From positions 49,239 to 113,238 of the forward strand of contig NZ_JAAKZI010000011.1 in NCBI RefSeq assembly GCF_011045165.1: a stretch of DNA of 64,000 nt, written 5' to 3'. Origin of the DNA: Arthrobacter silviterrae (lineage in GTDB: Bacteria > Actinomycetota > Actinomycetes > Actinomycetales > Micrococcaceae). Position numbers and translations under genes: made by a program. Position 1 is the first letter of the stretch. Each line of letters opens with the position of its first letter. Below, piece after piece: positions 16,507-26,400 of the stretch. A model generated the notes under the pieces. It was not told the origin of the DNA. It saw only the letters and a program-made list of their open reading frames with translations, and did no database searches.

Positions 16507-18197
16507 GCGGCAAAAGAACACAGAAAAGAAGGACATTCCGCAACATCGTGATGGCGGCGGCGCTGACGCTTGCCTCCGCCACGGCTGCCGCGGCAGCCAC
16601 CCCGCCGCCCACCGGCTCGCCCACCGCCACGGCTCCGCAGGCAACCACGGCCAGCCCGACGGCGGCCAGCCCGACGACGGCGGCTACGACGGCGGCGCCC
16701 AAGACGACCACGGCGGCACCCGCCGTGACAGCGCCAAGCAAGCTGACCGGCGTCGCTCTTAAGGCAAAACCATCGCCCAAGCCCTCGCCAAGCTCGACGG
16801 CAACTCAGACACCCACACCCACACCCACCCCCAGCCCGACCCCAACACCAACGCCAACCCCCACACCCTCACCCACACCAACACCAACACCCACACTTCC
16901 GGCGGCCCCCACGTGCCAGCCCCTGACGGCGCCGCCCACCAACAACTTCCCCGGCAGCACAGTGGTGGCGGACAACCTGGAATCCGGGTCGCTCGCAAAT
17001 TGGTCGGTCCAGACCAACGGCAGCGGCACGGCCAGCGTGGTGGGCAGCCCCGTGTTCACGGGCGGCTGTGCCGGCTACCTGCACACCACCTCAACGAAGG
17101 GGTCGCTGGCCAACGCGTCCGTGGCCATCCCGGCGGGCACGGCGGAAGTGTATGCGGACGGCTACTTTGACCTCGCCACGGCCGGCACCGGCACGGGGGC
17201 CTCGAACCCGTTCTTCCGCTTCTTCAACGGCAGCACGAGGATCGCCACTGTGTACCGCTACGCCAGCAACGGCCAGCTGTGGCTGGAAACGCTCTCGCCA
17301 ACGGCCGGCTGGGTGCGCACCCGGCTGACCACCCAGGCACTCTCCCTCAGCGCGTGGCACCATGTGGAGGCCGCGCTGCTGCCCAATGGGACAGCGACAA
17401 CCGTGGAGGTGTGGCTGGATGATTCCCTGGTGTACTCCAGCACCGGCGTGAACGGACCCACCGTCCCGGTCACGTCCGTGATGATGGGCAGTGAAAGCAC
17501 CAACCAGCAGGGCGATTTGTACTTTGACAACGTGCTGATCAAGGCCGCCACTGCCGTCCAGAACAACTGCGACGCCGCCGTGCCCAGCAACACCATGCCG
17601 GGGCAAACGGTGGTCACGGACGGATTTGAGTGCGGCAACCTGTCGAAGTGGACAGTGCACATGGGAGGCGACGGCACGGCCAGCACCCAGACGGGCACCG
17701 TGTTCGACGGCACCACGGCGGCCAGCCTGGTCACCAGCTACAACTCCGGCTCCCTGGCGAACATCTCCCACGAGTTGCCGGCCGGATCCGTCCAGTCGGA
17801 CGTGGACGGGTGGTTCAACATCACCGCGGAGGGGCCAACGGGCAATGACGTCCCGTACTTCCGCTTCTTCACCGGAGCCACGCGTTTCGCGGACATCTAC
17901 CGGTACAACGTCACGGGCCAAATGTGGCTGCGGGTGCTGACTCCGGCCGGCACGTTCTCCTATGTACGGCTGACAAGTTACGCAATTCCGCTGGACACAT
18001 GGCAGCACGTGCAAATGGAAGTCATTCCCAACGGCGCCGCCACGAGCATCAGCATCTGGCTCAACGACGCCCTGCTGTACTCATCCACCGCCGTGAGCAC
18101 CTCGGCCACCAACGCCACCACGGTGATGTTGGGTTCCGAGCATGCCCCGCAACCGGCATCCATCAACATTGACGACGTTATCGTCAAGGCGGAGTAG
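16503..18197 (+). CDS. Secreted protein with two jelly-roll (LamG-like) domains
   Basis: 564 residues: signal peptide (basic start, hydrophobic core MAAALTLASATAAAAA), a Thr/Ala/Pro-rich linker with dense TPTPTP runs (residues ~35-135), then two ~205-residue domains (from ~138 and ~352). Each begins with FPGSTVVADNLESG or MPGQTVVTDGFECG and ends with GSE...NIDDVIVKA or GSES...LYFDNVLIKA. The domain order of beta-strands and the YFDNV ending suggest a concanavalin-like lectin/LamG fold; this is inference. Homologous to the four-domain protein at 19651. Overlaps the upstream glycosyltransferase stop by ATGA. Probably a wall-linked or exported protein handled by the same pathway. No sortase motif seen. 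Confidence 0.75.
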   Translation: MSGKRTQKRRTFRNIVMAAALTLASATAAAAATPPPTGSPTATAPQATTASPTAASPTTAATTAAPKTTTAAPAVTAPSKLTGVALKAKPSPKPSPSSTATQTPTPTPTPSPTPTPTPTPTPSPTPTPTPTLPAAPTCQPLTAPPTNNFPGSTVVADNLESGSLANWSVQTNGSGTASVVGSPVFTGGCAGYLHTTSTKGSLANASVAIPAGTAEVYADGYFDLATAGTGTGASNPFFRFFNGSTRIATVYRYASNGQLWLETLSPTAGWVRTRLTTQALSLSAWHHVEAALLPNGTATTVEVWLDDSLVYSSTGVNGPTVPVTSVMMGSESTNQQGDLYFDNVLIKAATAVQNNCDAAVPSNTMPGQTVVTDGFECGNLSKWTVHMGGDGTASTQTGTVFDGTTAASLVTSYNSGSLANISHELPAGSVQSDVDGWFNITAEGPTGNDVPYFRFFTGATRFADIYRYNVTGQMWLRVLTPAGTFSYVRLTSYAIPLDTWQHVQMEVIPNGAATSISIWLNDALLYSSTAVSTSATNATTVMLGSEHAPQPASINIDDVIVKAE

Positions 18198-18201
18198 TCC
18201 C

Positions 18202-19308
18202 GTGACACAGAGCCAGCTTGCAGCACCATCACCGGTGTCCACCGGCGCCCACTTCGACGTCCACGGACTGGTGGGGATCGAAGTGGTGCCCGGCACGCCC
18301 GGCGCGCCCCAGCTGGTGGACATGCTGGGGCCGTTCCACACGGCCCGCCGGGCGGAGGAGGACACCCGGATCCTGGTCACCGGAACCACTCTCCCCCTGA
18401 TCAACCCCTCGCATGCCGAGGACGCCTACCGCTACTCCGACGACACACTGTTCCTCCCGAGGGACCGGGTCACGGTGACGGCAACGGACGCCGGCTTCAC
18501 TGTTGCCGGACGCGGCGAACTGCTCACGGCGGTGATTCCGCTGCTGGACCGGCTGTGCGTGGCGAACGGCGCGGCCATGGTGCATGCGGCCATCGTGAAC
18601 TACAGGGGCGCCGGCGTGCTCATGCCGGCGTGGGGCGGCGTTGGCAAGACCAGCACCGTGGCCAAGCTGGTGCGGATTGAGGGCGTGCAGTTCATGGCGG
18701 ACGACTGGGCGTTCCTTCGCTCCGACGGCACCGTCCTGGGATACGCCAAGCCCATGTTCATCAAGGCCCACCACCAGCCCATCTACCCGCAGCTTTTCGA
18801 GGGCGCGCACAAGCCGCTGGTCCCGAAGGCGTTGACCAAGCCGCTGGAGAGGGTTTCCACCATTGTCCACCCTGTGATCGTCCGCTATCCCCGCACGGCC
18901 GCGTTCACCAGGCACTGGTCCCCGGAGCACCGCATGGTCACCCCGGAAGAGGCGTTTGGTGCCGAAAACATTGCCACCGAGGCACCAACCCGGGTGGCCC
19001 TGTTCCTGGAACGGCACTCAGGTTTCGATGCCGTGCTGGAGCCGCGCAGCGCCGACTGGCTGACCACCCGCATCGTGGGCAACTTCCACACCGAGCTGCC
19101 CGGCGTGTCCCGGAGCCTGATCGAGGCCCTGGGCGCCACCGGCCTGGTCCCGCTGGAGCGCTACTTCTCCGACAAGGCCAAGGTGGTGCGCCGGGGGCTG
19201 GGCGGCATCCCGTGCCACGTGCTGAAAATCCCGGTGGACTGGTCCGCCGACCGCGCCAGCGACCACGTCACCGCCACCGTCCAGGCGCTGCTCAATGAAT
19301 GGGCTTAG
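18202..19308 (+). CDS. HPr-kinase-like P-loop ATPase
   Basis: 368 residues. The centre carries a Walker A AWGGVGKTSTVAK (around residues 142-152) preceded by MVHAAIV and followed by FMADDWAF, a layout shared with the HprK/P C-terminal kinase fold found in stand-alone proteins of polysaccharide and peptide-modification clusters. It lacks the N-terminal HprK domain. No signal peptide or membrane span. GTG start four bases after the preceding stop. True HPr phosphorylation is unlikely since no HPr gene is near; a small-molecule or protein kinase role is an inference. Confidence 0.7.
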   Translation: MTQSQLAAPSPVSTGAHFDVHGLVGIEVVPGTPGAPQLVDMLGPFHTARRAEEDTRILVTGTTLPLINPSHAEDAYRYSDDTLFLPRDRVTVTATDAGFTVAGRGELLTAVIPLLDRLCVANGAAMVHAAIVNYRGAGVLMPAWGGVGKTSTVAKLVRIEGVQFMADDWAFLRSDGTVLGYAKPMFIKAHHQPIYPQLFEGAHKPLVPKALTKPLERVSTIVHPVIVRYPRTAAFTRHWSPEHRMVTPEEAFGAENIATEAPTRVALFLERHSGFDAVLEPRSADWLTTRIVGNFHTELPGVSRSLIEALGATGLVPLERYFSDKAKVVRRGLGGIPCHVLKIPVDWSADRASDHVTATVQALLNEWA

Positions 19309-19650
19309 CTCGGTGCGCGGCCTGGCTGACTGTGTGGCCCCGGTCCGGCTTTCGGCCGGGACGACGGCGGCCGCCGGGGTTTGGGCGGCTGTCTCGGCTT
19401 CCGCAGCCCGGACGACGGCGACTCCCGGGGTTAGGTTGGCGGCCTCGGCTTCCGCAGCCCGGACGACGGTGAACCCCACAGCGGCGGCTGCCACGACGGC
19501 GGGCCGCACAGCGGCGGCCGGCAGCCGCCGTCGAACAATTCTTTATCTGCTGGCGGCACCCGTCGCCGGTCAATCGGCGAAGCGGGCAATGCACCCGCTG
19601 GCTGCGGCGTGCGCCCAAGGGGACGGCGTCGGCTATATGGAGGTGGCATT
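19309..19650. other. Gap in operon with short direct repeats, no supported gene
   Basis: 342 bases with two copies of CGGCTTCCGCAGCCCGGACG (from about 19398 and 19447) plus looser copies of GACGACGGC. A 119-codon Ala/Thr-rich frame can be read through it, overlapping the previous gene, but it follows the repeat and shows no domain. It ends with GGAGG (19639-19643), the ribosome site of the next gene. Confidence 0.5.
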
Positions 19651-22602
19651 GTGAACAGGCCAAAAGCAGGCATCCGAACCATGATGATGACGGCGGTGCT
19701 TGCCTTGACGGCGGGCCTGGCGGCAACAGCCGCCACGCCGCCCCCCGGCAGCTCGCCCGGCGCCAGCCCGACAGCAACGGTAGCCACACAGCCGCCCCCG
19801 GCCACGACTCCTGCCACCACGGCGCCAATTGCTTCCAGCCCGGCCAGCGCAACACCGACCACGCCTCCGGCAACTACCAATGCCACCACCGCGCCGGCCA
19901 GCACTACGTCGCCACCGGCACCCGAGCCAACACCCACGCCAACTCCCACATCAGCGCCCAAAACAAGCGTGAAGGCTGGCGCCACATCCGCGCAGGCCAC
20001 ACTCGCCCCTGCGTGCCTGCCCGCCACGGCGCAGCCCACCAACGGCTTCCCCGGAACCACCGTGCTGGCCGACAACTTTGAATCCGGCACCCTCTCCCAG
20101 TGGAAGGTCTGGGCCGCCGGAACCGGCACGGCCGCCGTTGTCACCAACGCCCATGTCACAGGAGCCTGCTCCGCCCGCCTGCACGAAGATGCACTGGCCG
20201 GATCGCTCTCCAACCTGACCAAGGCCATCCCCGCCGGGCTCGGCGATGTCTACGCAGACGGCTACTTCGACGTCGCCACAGCAGGCGTGACCGGAGCCGC
20301 AAACTCCTACCTCCGCTTCTACATCGGCACCACCCGGGTGGCCAGCGTCTACCGCAACGTCAACGACGGCAGCCTCTACCTGGAAACCCTCTCCTCCGCC
20401 GGCACGTGGACACGCACCAGGCTCACCAGCACGGCCGTCAGCATGTGGCGCTGGCACCACATCCAAATGCACGTGCTGCCCAACGGCGCCGCAACCACCG
20501 TCCAAGTCTGGCTGGACGGAACCAGCGTCTACTCCAACAGCCACGTCAACGGCCGCACCGGCAACATCTCCTCGGTGTCCACCGGAAACGAATTCACCAT
20601 CCAGCGCGGGGACCTCTACCTCGACAACCTCATCATCAAGGCCCAGGCCCTGGTCGCTCCCGCCCCTGCATGCCTGCCCGCCACGGCGCAGCCCACCAAC
20701 AGCTTCCCCGGAACCACGGTGCTGGCTGACAACTTTGAATCCGGCACCCTCTCCCAGTGGAAGGTCTGGGCCGCCGGAACCGGCACGGCAGCCGTTGTCA
20801 CCAACGCCCATGTCACAGGAGCCTGCTCCGCCCGCCTGCACGAAGATGCACTGGCCGGATCGCTCTCCAACCTGACCAAGGCCATCCCCGCCGGGCTCGG
20901 CGATGTCTACGCAGACGGCTACTTCGACGTCGCCACAGCAGGCGTGACCGGAGCCGCAAACTCCTACCTCCGCTTCTACATCGGCACCACCCGGGTGGCC
21001 AGCGTCTACCGCAACGTCAACGACGGCAGCCTCTACCTGGAAACCCTCTCCTCCGCCGGCACGTGGACACGCACCAGGCTCACCAGCACGGCCGTCAGCA
21101 TGTGGCGCTGGCACCACATCCAAATGCACGTGCTGCCCAACGGCGCCGCAACCACCGTCCAAGTCTGGCTGGACGGAACCAGCGTCTACTCCAACAGCCA
21201 CGTCAACGGCCGCACCGGCAACATCTCCTCGGTGTCCACCGGAAACGAATTCACCATCCAGCGCGGGGACCTCTACCTCGACAACCTCATCATCAAGGCC
21301 CAGCCCACCCCCCCACCAACCTGCCAGCCCCTTACGGCGGCTCCCAGCACCACCTTCCCCGGAACCACCGTGGTTGCCGACAACTTTGAATCCGGAGTCC
21401 TCAGCAACTGGGCCGTCAACACCGGCGGTGACGGAACAGCCGCCGTCGTCAACACCGCAGCCGTCACCGGCGCCTGCTCCACGCACCTGCACGCAAGCAC
21501 GGCGGCCGGCTCCATCGCGACCCTGACCAAAACCATTCCGGCCGGCCTCGGGGACGTCTACGCAGACGGCTCCCTTGACGTCGCGGGACTGTCGACGCAA
21601 GGAGGCGCAAATTCGTACTTCCGCTTCTATAGCGGCACCACCCGTGTTGCCGCCATCTACCGCAACGTTGCCGACGGCAGCCTGTGGCTTGAAACGCTTT
21701 CGCCCACCAACGTCTGGACACGCACCAAGCTGACCGGCACCCCCGTCAGCCTGTGGCGCTGGCACCACCTCCAGATGCACGTGCTGCCCAACGGGGCGGC
21801 AACCACCGTGCAGGTCTGGCTGGACGGAACCAGTGTATTCTCCAGCAGCACCGTCAACGGCCGCATCGGCGACATCACCTCTGTGGCAACGGGCAATGAA
21901 TTTGCCGGCCAGCAGGGTGACCTCTACCTGGACAACGTGATCATCAAGGCCCAGCCCGTTGCCAACTGCGCTGCGGCAGTCCTGCCCACCAATTCATTCC
22001 CCGGAACTACGGTGGTGGCAGACAACTTTGAGTGTGGAAACCTCAACAAGTGGACGCTCCAATTGGGAGGCGACGCAACAGCCACCGTCCAGCAAACAAC
22101 CGTCCATACGGGACTGAGCGCGGCCAGCCTGGTCACCACCACGAACAACCTGTCGCGGGCGAACCTGTCCCACGCCATCCCCGCCGCGTCCACGGACGTA
22201 TACGCGGACGGCTGGTTCAACATCACGGCCATTGGGCCGGTGGGCAATGACGTGCCGTACTTCCGCTTCTGGACCGGTTCCACCCGGTTTGCGGACATCT
22301 ACCGGTACAACTCCACCGGGCAGCTGTGGCTGCGGGTCCTGTCACCTGCGGGCACGGACATCTACGCACAGCTGACCACGTCGTCCATTTCGCTCAGTGC
22401 CTGGCACCACGTGCAAATGCGTGTTGCAGCTGCGGGCCCAACCACCACCATCCAGGTGTGGCTGGACGGCGTGCAGGTCTACAACTCGGCTGCGGTCAAC
22501 ACCTCAGCCACCAGCACAACCTCGGTGATGATGGGCTCGGAGCACTACCCGCAGCCGGCGTCCATCAACATCGACGACGTGATTATCAAGGCAGTGCCGT
22601 GA
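19651..22602 (+). CDS. Secreted protein with four tandem jelly-roll domains
   Basis: 983 residues from GTG 19651 behind ATGGAGGTGG. Signal peptide, a Thr/Pro-rich linker (residues ~35-120), then four ~210-residue domains beginning near residues 121, 340, 558 and 771. Each opens with a Cys-containing stretch plus FPGTTVVADNFESG and closes with GDLYLDNLIIKAQ or NIDDVIIKA. The first two domains are almost identical even at DNA level. Two cysteines per domain may form disulfides. Same domain family as the protein at 16503. Its last codons overlap the GTG of the next glycosyltransferase. No enzymatic motif is visible; carbohydrate binding or being glycosylated are both plausible. Confidence 0.78.
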   Translation: MNRPKAGIRTMMMTAVLALTAGLAATAATPPPGSSPGASPTATVATQPPPATTPATTAPIASSPASATPTTPPATTNATTAPASTTSPPAPEPTPTPTPTSAPKTSVKAGATSAQATLAPACLPATAQPTNGFPGTTVLADNFESGTLSQWKVWAAGTGTAAVVTNAHVTGACSARLHEDALAGSLSNLTKAIPAGLGDVYADGYFDVATAGVTGAANSYLRFYIGTTRVASVYRNVNDGSLYLETLSSAGTWTRTRLTSTAVSMWRWHHIQMHVLPNGAATTVQVWLDGTSVYSNSHVNGRTGNISSVSTGNEFTIQRGDLYLDNLIIKAQALVAPAPACLPATAQPTNSFPGTTVLADNFESGTLSQWKVWAAGTGTAAVVTNAHVTGACSARLHEDALAGSLSNLTKAIPAGLGDVYADGYFDVATAGVTGAANSYLRFYIGTTRVASVYRNVNDGSLYLETLSSAGTWTRTRLTSTAVSMWRWHHIQMHVLPNGAATTVQVWLDGTSVYSNSHVNGRTGNISSVSTGNEFTIQRGDLYLDNLIIKAQPTPPPTCQPLTAAPSTTFPGTTVVADNFESGVLSNWAVNTGGDGTAAVVNTAAVTGACSTHLHASTAAGSIATLTKTIPAGLGDVYADGSLDVAGLSTQGGANSYFRFYSGTTRVAAIYRNVADGSLWLETLSPTNVWTRTKLTGTPVSLWRWHHLQMHVLPNGAATTVQVWLDGTSVFSSSTVNGRIGDITSVATGNEFAGQQGDLYLDNVIIKAQPVANCAAAVLPTNSFPGTTVVADNFECGNLNKWTLQLGGDATATVQQTTVHTGLSAASLVTTTNNLSRANLSHAIPAASTDVYADGWFNITAIGPVGNDVPYFRFWTGSTRFADIYRYNSTGQLWLRVLSPAGTDIYAQLTTSSISLSAWHHVQMRVAAAGPTTTIQVWLDGVQVYNSAAVNTSATSTTSVMMGSEHYPQPASINIDDVIIKAVP
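20014..21307 (+). repeat. Near-identical direct repeat (~637 bp, offset 657 bp) inside the four-domain gene
   Basis: 20014-20650 and 20671-21307 match with about four differences by eye (for example GGCTTC/AGCTTC, CACCGTG/CACGGTG). They encode domains 1 and 2. The offset is 657 bp, exactly 219 codons, so unequal crossing-over would keep frame. Confidence 0.9.
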
Positions 22603-23459
22603 CAACCAGCGAGACCCCGCAGGGCACCACCGCGGCAGACGGGGCACTCCCCGTCTCCGTGGTGGTCCCTGCCCGCAATGCCGCGCGCTGGCTGGCCGAG
22701 TGCCTGGCCAGCGTCGCGGCGCAGCACCCCGCGGAGATCATCGTGGTGGACGGCTGCTCCACGGACAACACCGTGGAGCTGGCCACCAACGCCGGGGCGC
22801 ATGTGATTTCCGACGGCGGACGCGGCCTCCCAGCCGCCCGCATGATGGGTGCCCGCGCAGCCACGCAGGACACGCTGGCCCTCATTGATGCTGACGTCCT
22901 CCTCCCCGAGGGCGCCCTGAAAGCCCTCCTGGACGAGTTCACCGCAGGCCACTACGACGGCCTGCAGTTTGGCCTCGCCAGCCGCCCCGACGAGGAGGAA
23001 TACTGGGCCCAGGCACTTGCCTGGCACCACAACCACAGCCGCGTGCGTGAATGGTTCTGCGTGTGCGCCACACTGATGCGCCGCGACGTGCTGCTCCAGC
23101 TGGGCTTTGACGAATCGTTCCGTTCCGGCGAGGACGTGGAGCTGCGCATTCGGCTGCAGCAGGCGGGCGCCCGGCTTGGCGTCTCCCGCAAGACCATCGT
23201 GGGGCACCGTTTCAGCGGCGGCTTCGACACGGCCCGCGACCAGTGGGAGCAGGACGGAGCGGGCCTGGCCCGGACGGCCGCCAAGCATCCCTCACGCGCC
23301 GGCTGGATGGTGGCGCTGCCGCTGCTGGCCACCATCCGCGGGGCGGGCCTGTCCCTGGTCCTGGCCCCGCGCTACCTTCCGTACTGGGCGGGATTCCTGG
23401 GCTACAACTACCGGTCGATGGTCTCGGAATGGATGCACGGCACCCGGGCCCACCCATGA
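22599..23459 (+). CDS. GT2 family glycosyltransferase
   Basis: 286 residues. GT-A motifs: VSVVVPARNAARWLAECL, IIVVDGCSTDNTVELA, the acidic LIDADVLLPEGAL, and SGEDVELRIRLQQAG as the ED-x(n)-R acceptor-side motif. A weakly hydrophobic C-terminal stretch (residues ~245-275) may touch the membrane. GTGA overlap with the preceding stop and ATGA overlap with the next start place it in the same translational unit. Donor unknown. Confidence 0.85.
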   Translation: MTTSETPQGTTAADGALPVSVVVPARNAARWLAECLASVAAQHPAEIIVVDGCSTDNTVELATNAGAHVISDGGRGLPAARMMGARAATQDTLALIDADVLLPEGALKALLDEFTAGHYDGLQFGLASRPDEEEYWAQALAWHHNHSRVREWFCVCATLMRRDVLLQLGFDESFRSGEDVELRIRLQQAGARLGVSRKTIVGHRFSGGFDTARDQWEQDGAGLARTAAKHPSRAGWMVALPLLATIRGAGLSLVLAPRYLPYWAGFLGYNYRSMVSEWMHGTRAHP

Positions 23460-26400
23460 CTGGCCGCGAGCTGCTGGACCGGCTCCACCCCGGCCAGGTC
23501 CAGAGCAAGTCCATGGGGGCCAACACGCTTTCGCTGGCAGCCGCCCGAGTGGCGCCCATGGTGGTGGGCTTCGTCTTCTGGGCGCTGGCGGCCCTGTCGC
23601 TCTCCCCCGCACGGCTGGGGCTCGGTTCGGCGCTGGTTTCCGCAGTGCTGCTGTCCGTCCAGCTGGCCCTGCTCGGCGTGGGCCCGGCCACTGTCTCCCT
23701 CCTACCCAGCCAGCACGACGCCGGCCGCCGCCTTCTCAGCGCCTCGCTGGCTGCCGTGGTGGTCACCTCCGTCGTGGTGGGCGTGGCGGTGGTCCTGGTC
23801 ACGCGGGCCCTGGGCGGGGTGACCGGCGCCGCGTGGGACAATCCCGCCGTGGTGGCCGCCTTCCTGGTGGCCGCCGTGCTGGCCACAGTGGCCTACCAGC
23901 TGGACCACATCGCGGTGGCGCAGTCCAGCTCCCACCATGCGCTCTCCCGCAGCCTGGTGCAGGGCCTGGTCCAGCTTGGCGCGCTGGGCCTGGGCCTGCT
24001 GGCGAAGAACGACGGCGTGCTGACGCTCCTTACTTCCGTGGCCGCGGGAGCGCTGGCCAGCGTGGTGCTGGGCCTGGTCCAGCAGTGGCGCCGCGGCTTG
24101 CGGCCCACGCGTTTTGGCGCGCCCGAGGCGAAGCTACTGCTGCGGCACGGCCTGCCCAACCACGCCCTGATGCTTTCGGACAGGGCACCGGGCTACCTGC
24201 TGCCGCTGGTGGTCACGGCCGCAGTTTCAGCCACGGCCACGGCTTCCTGGTACATGGTCTGGATGCTGTCTACGGCAGTGTTTTTTGTGCCCCAGTCGGC
24301 CGGCTATTCACTTCAAGCCAAGCTTGCCGGGCAGGGGGTGTCGCAACAGGGGGTGTCGCAACAGGGCGTGTCGCGGCCGGGAATTCCACGGCAAGGTGTG
24401 TCGGTACAGGACTTCTCGCGGCAGGGGATTTCGAGGCAGAACGTCTCTCGTCAGGGCATTTCGCGGCACGACGCTTCGCTGCAGGGCATTTCGCAGCCAG
24501 CCCCCGGCGGGCCCGGCCCGGTGGCCTGGCCCGCCCCGGCCGGCTGGGCGAATCCGGTGCGGGCGCTGGTGCGCAAGGCACTGATGCTGAGTGTGGTGCT
24601 GACGGCGGGCGCCGCCGTGGTGCTGGTCGTGGCGGGGCCCGTCCTGCTGAAGCTGCTGGGCCCGGTGTACGCGCAGGGGTGGCCCCTGCTGCTGATCATG
24701 GCCCCGGCGCTGCTGGTGGGCTGCGTGACGCAGGTGTATTACGGCCTGTGCCGGGCGCGGAACCGGCTGGCCGAGGCCACGGCCGTGGCCGTGGTGGCTG
24801 CGTTGATTGCCGTGGTTCCGGCCGCGGCGCTGGCCTCGCAGCGCGGGCTGGAGGGGGTTTCGCTTGTATGGCTGGCCGGCCAGGTGGTCGCGGCGGGGCT
24901 GGCGGCGTGGCGGCTGAGCGTGCTGACCTCCAAGGCCCAGGCACCCCAGTCCCCCGGGTCCAAAGCCTCCGCGTCCAAAGCCCCCACGTCCAGGAAGCTG
25001 ACATCCAGGAACCTGACATTCCAGGACCAGGCGTCCCAGGCCCCCGCATCCAAGAACCAGGCGTCCCAGATCCTTCCCTCACCTGGGCGGAACGTCCACC
25101 CCAAGCTGCAGGGCGACCGCCCGGGCGATCTCCGGCGCGCCCTCCGCCTGGACCATCGGGACGCCCTTGCGCAGGAACAGCTGCTGCGCCACAGCGACCA
25201 GCGCCACACGTACACCTCTGACCATGACACGGAGCTGCCCAAGGTGCCCGGACTGCGCGCCGCCTGGCGCCGGCAGTATTCCCATTATGTGGACACCCGC
25301 GTCCGCCTGACGGACGCATTGGACCGGGTGGAGAGCAGGATGCGCCCCAGGATGGTGCACGGCGAGGGTGCGGCGTCGTCGTCCCTGGCCTTGCTGGCGG
25401 CAGCGGCACTGGGCCTGGGCGTGTGGGGCGCGCTGCACGCCGACGTCGGCAAAATCGGCTCCCTGGGCGTAATCACGGCCGTGCCCCCTGAGTACTTCCC
25501 CGCCCTGGCTGCGGCCGTGGCCGGCGTGGCGCTGTCACTGGCCCGGCGCCGGCAGCACGTGTGGGTGCTGGTGGTGCAGCTGGTGGTGTTGATCTTCCTG
25601 CTGCATGGCCTGGACCCGATGATCCACGGAACCCCCCGGCTGGAGGCCAGCTACCGGCACCTTGGGATCACCGCCTACATCGGCGCCGACGGCCAGCTGG
25701 ACACCAAACTGGATGCCTACTTTTCCTGGCCGGGGTTCTTTGCCCTGCTGGCCATGTTTTCAAAAGCCACGGGACTCCCGTCGCTGATGCCGCTGGCCAC
25801 GTGGGCGCCCCCGGTCGTCAACCTGCTCCTGCTGCCGGTGCTGCTGGCCATCGCCCGGCGCGTGACCGGGCACTGGCGCGCCACGTGGGCGGGGGTTTGG
25901 CTGTTTTACCTGACCAGCTGGGTGGGACAGGACTACCTCGCCCCGCAGGCGTACGCATACATCGTGGGGCTGACGGTGCTCGCGGCGGTCCTGGCCGCCT
26001 ACGGTGGGCGGGCCTGGAAGGGGACGGCAAGCAAGTGGCGCCGCGTGGTGGACTGGATGGATCCGAAGGTGTATCCGGCACCAGGCCTTTCCCGGCCCGT
26101 TTCGGCCATGCTCATTTCCTGCTGCATTGTGATGCTGGTGGCCATGACAGCGGCCCACCAGCTGACGCCCTTTGCCGTGGCGGCGGTGCTGCTGGGGCTC
26201 GTGGCAATTGGCCAGCTGCGGCTGCGCCTGGTGTCGGCGCTGGCCATTGCAATCCCTGTTGTATGGCTGGTTTTTGTTGCCACCCCCTACCTGGTGGGCC
26301 ACATGGACACCTTGTTCGGATCCGTGGGCAACGTAAGCCAGACCATAGCCGTGACGAAGCGCGTTTCAGGCGACCCTGGACACCTCTTTGTTGTCGCGTC

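Noticed and set aside
19295..19654. 119-codon Ala/Thr-rich frame in the operon gap
   Set aside because: Follows local direct repeats, overlaps the previous stop and the next ribosome site, no conserved feature.
19951..21780. 609-codon minus-strand frame over the four-domain protein
   Set aside because: Repeats with the same 657-bp period as the sense gene and has no recognisable domain.
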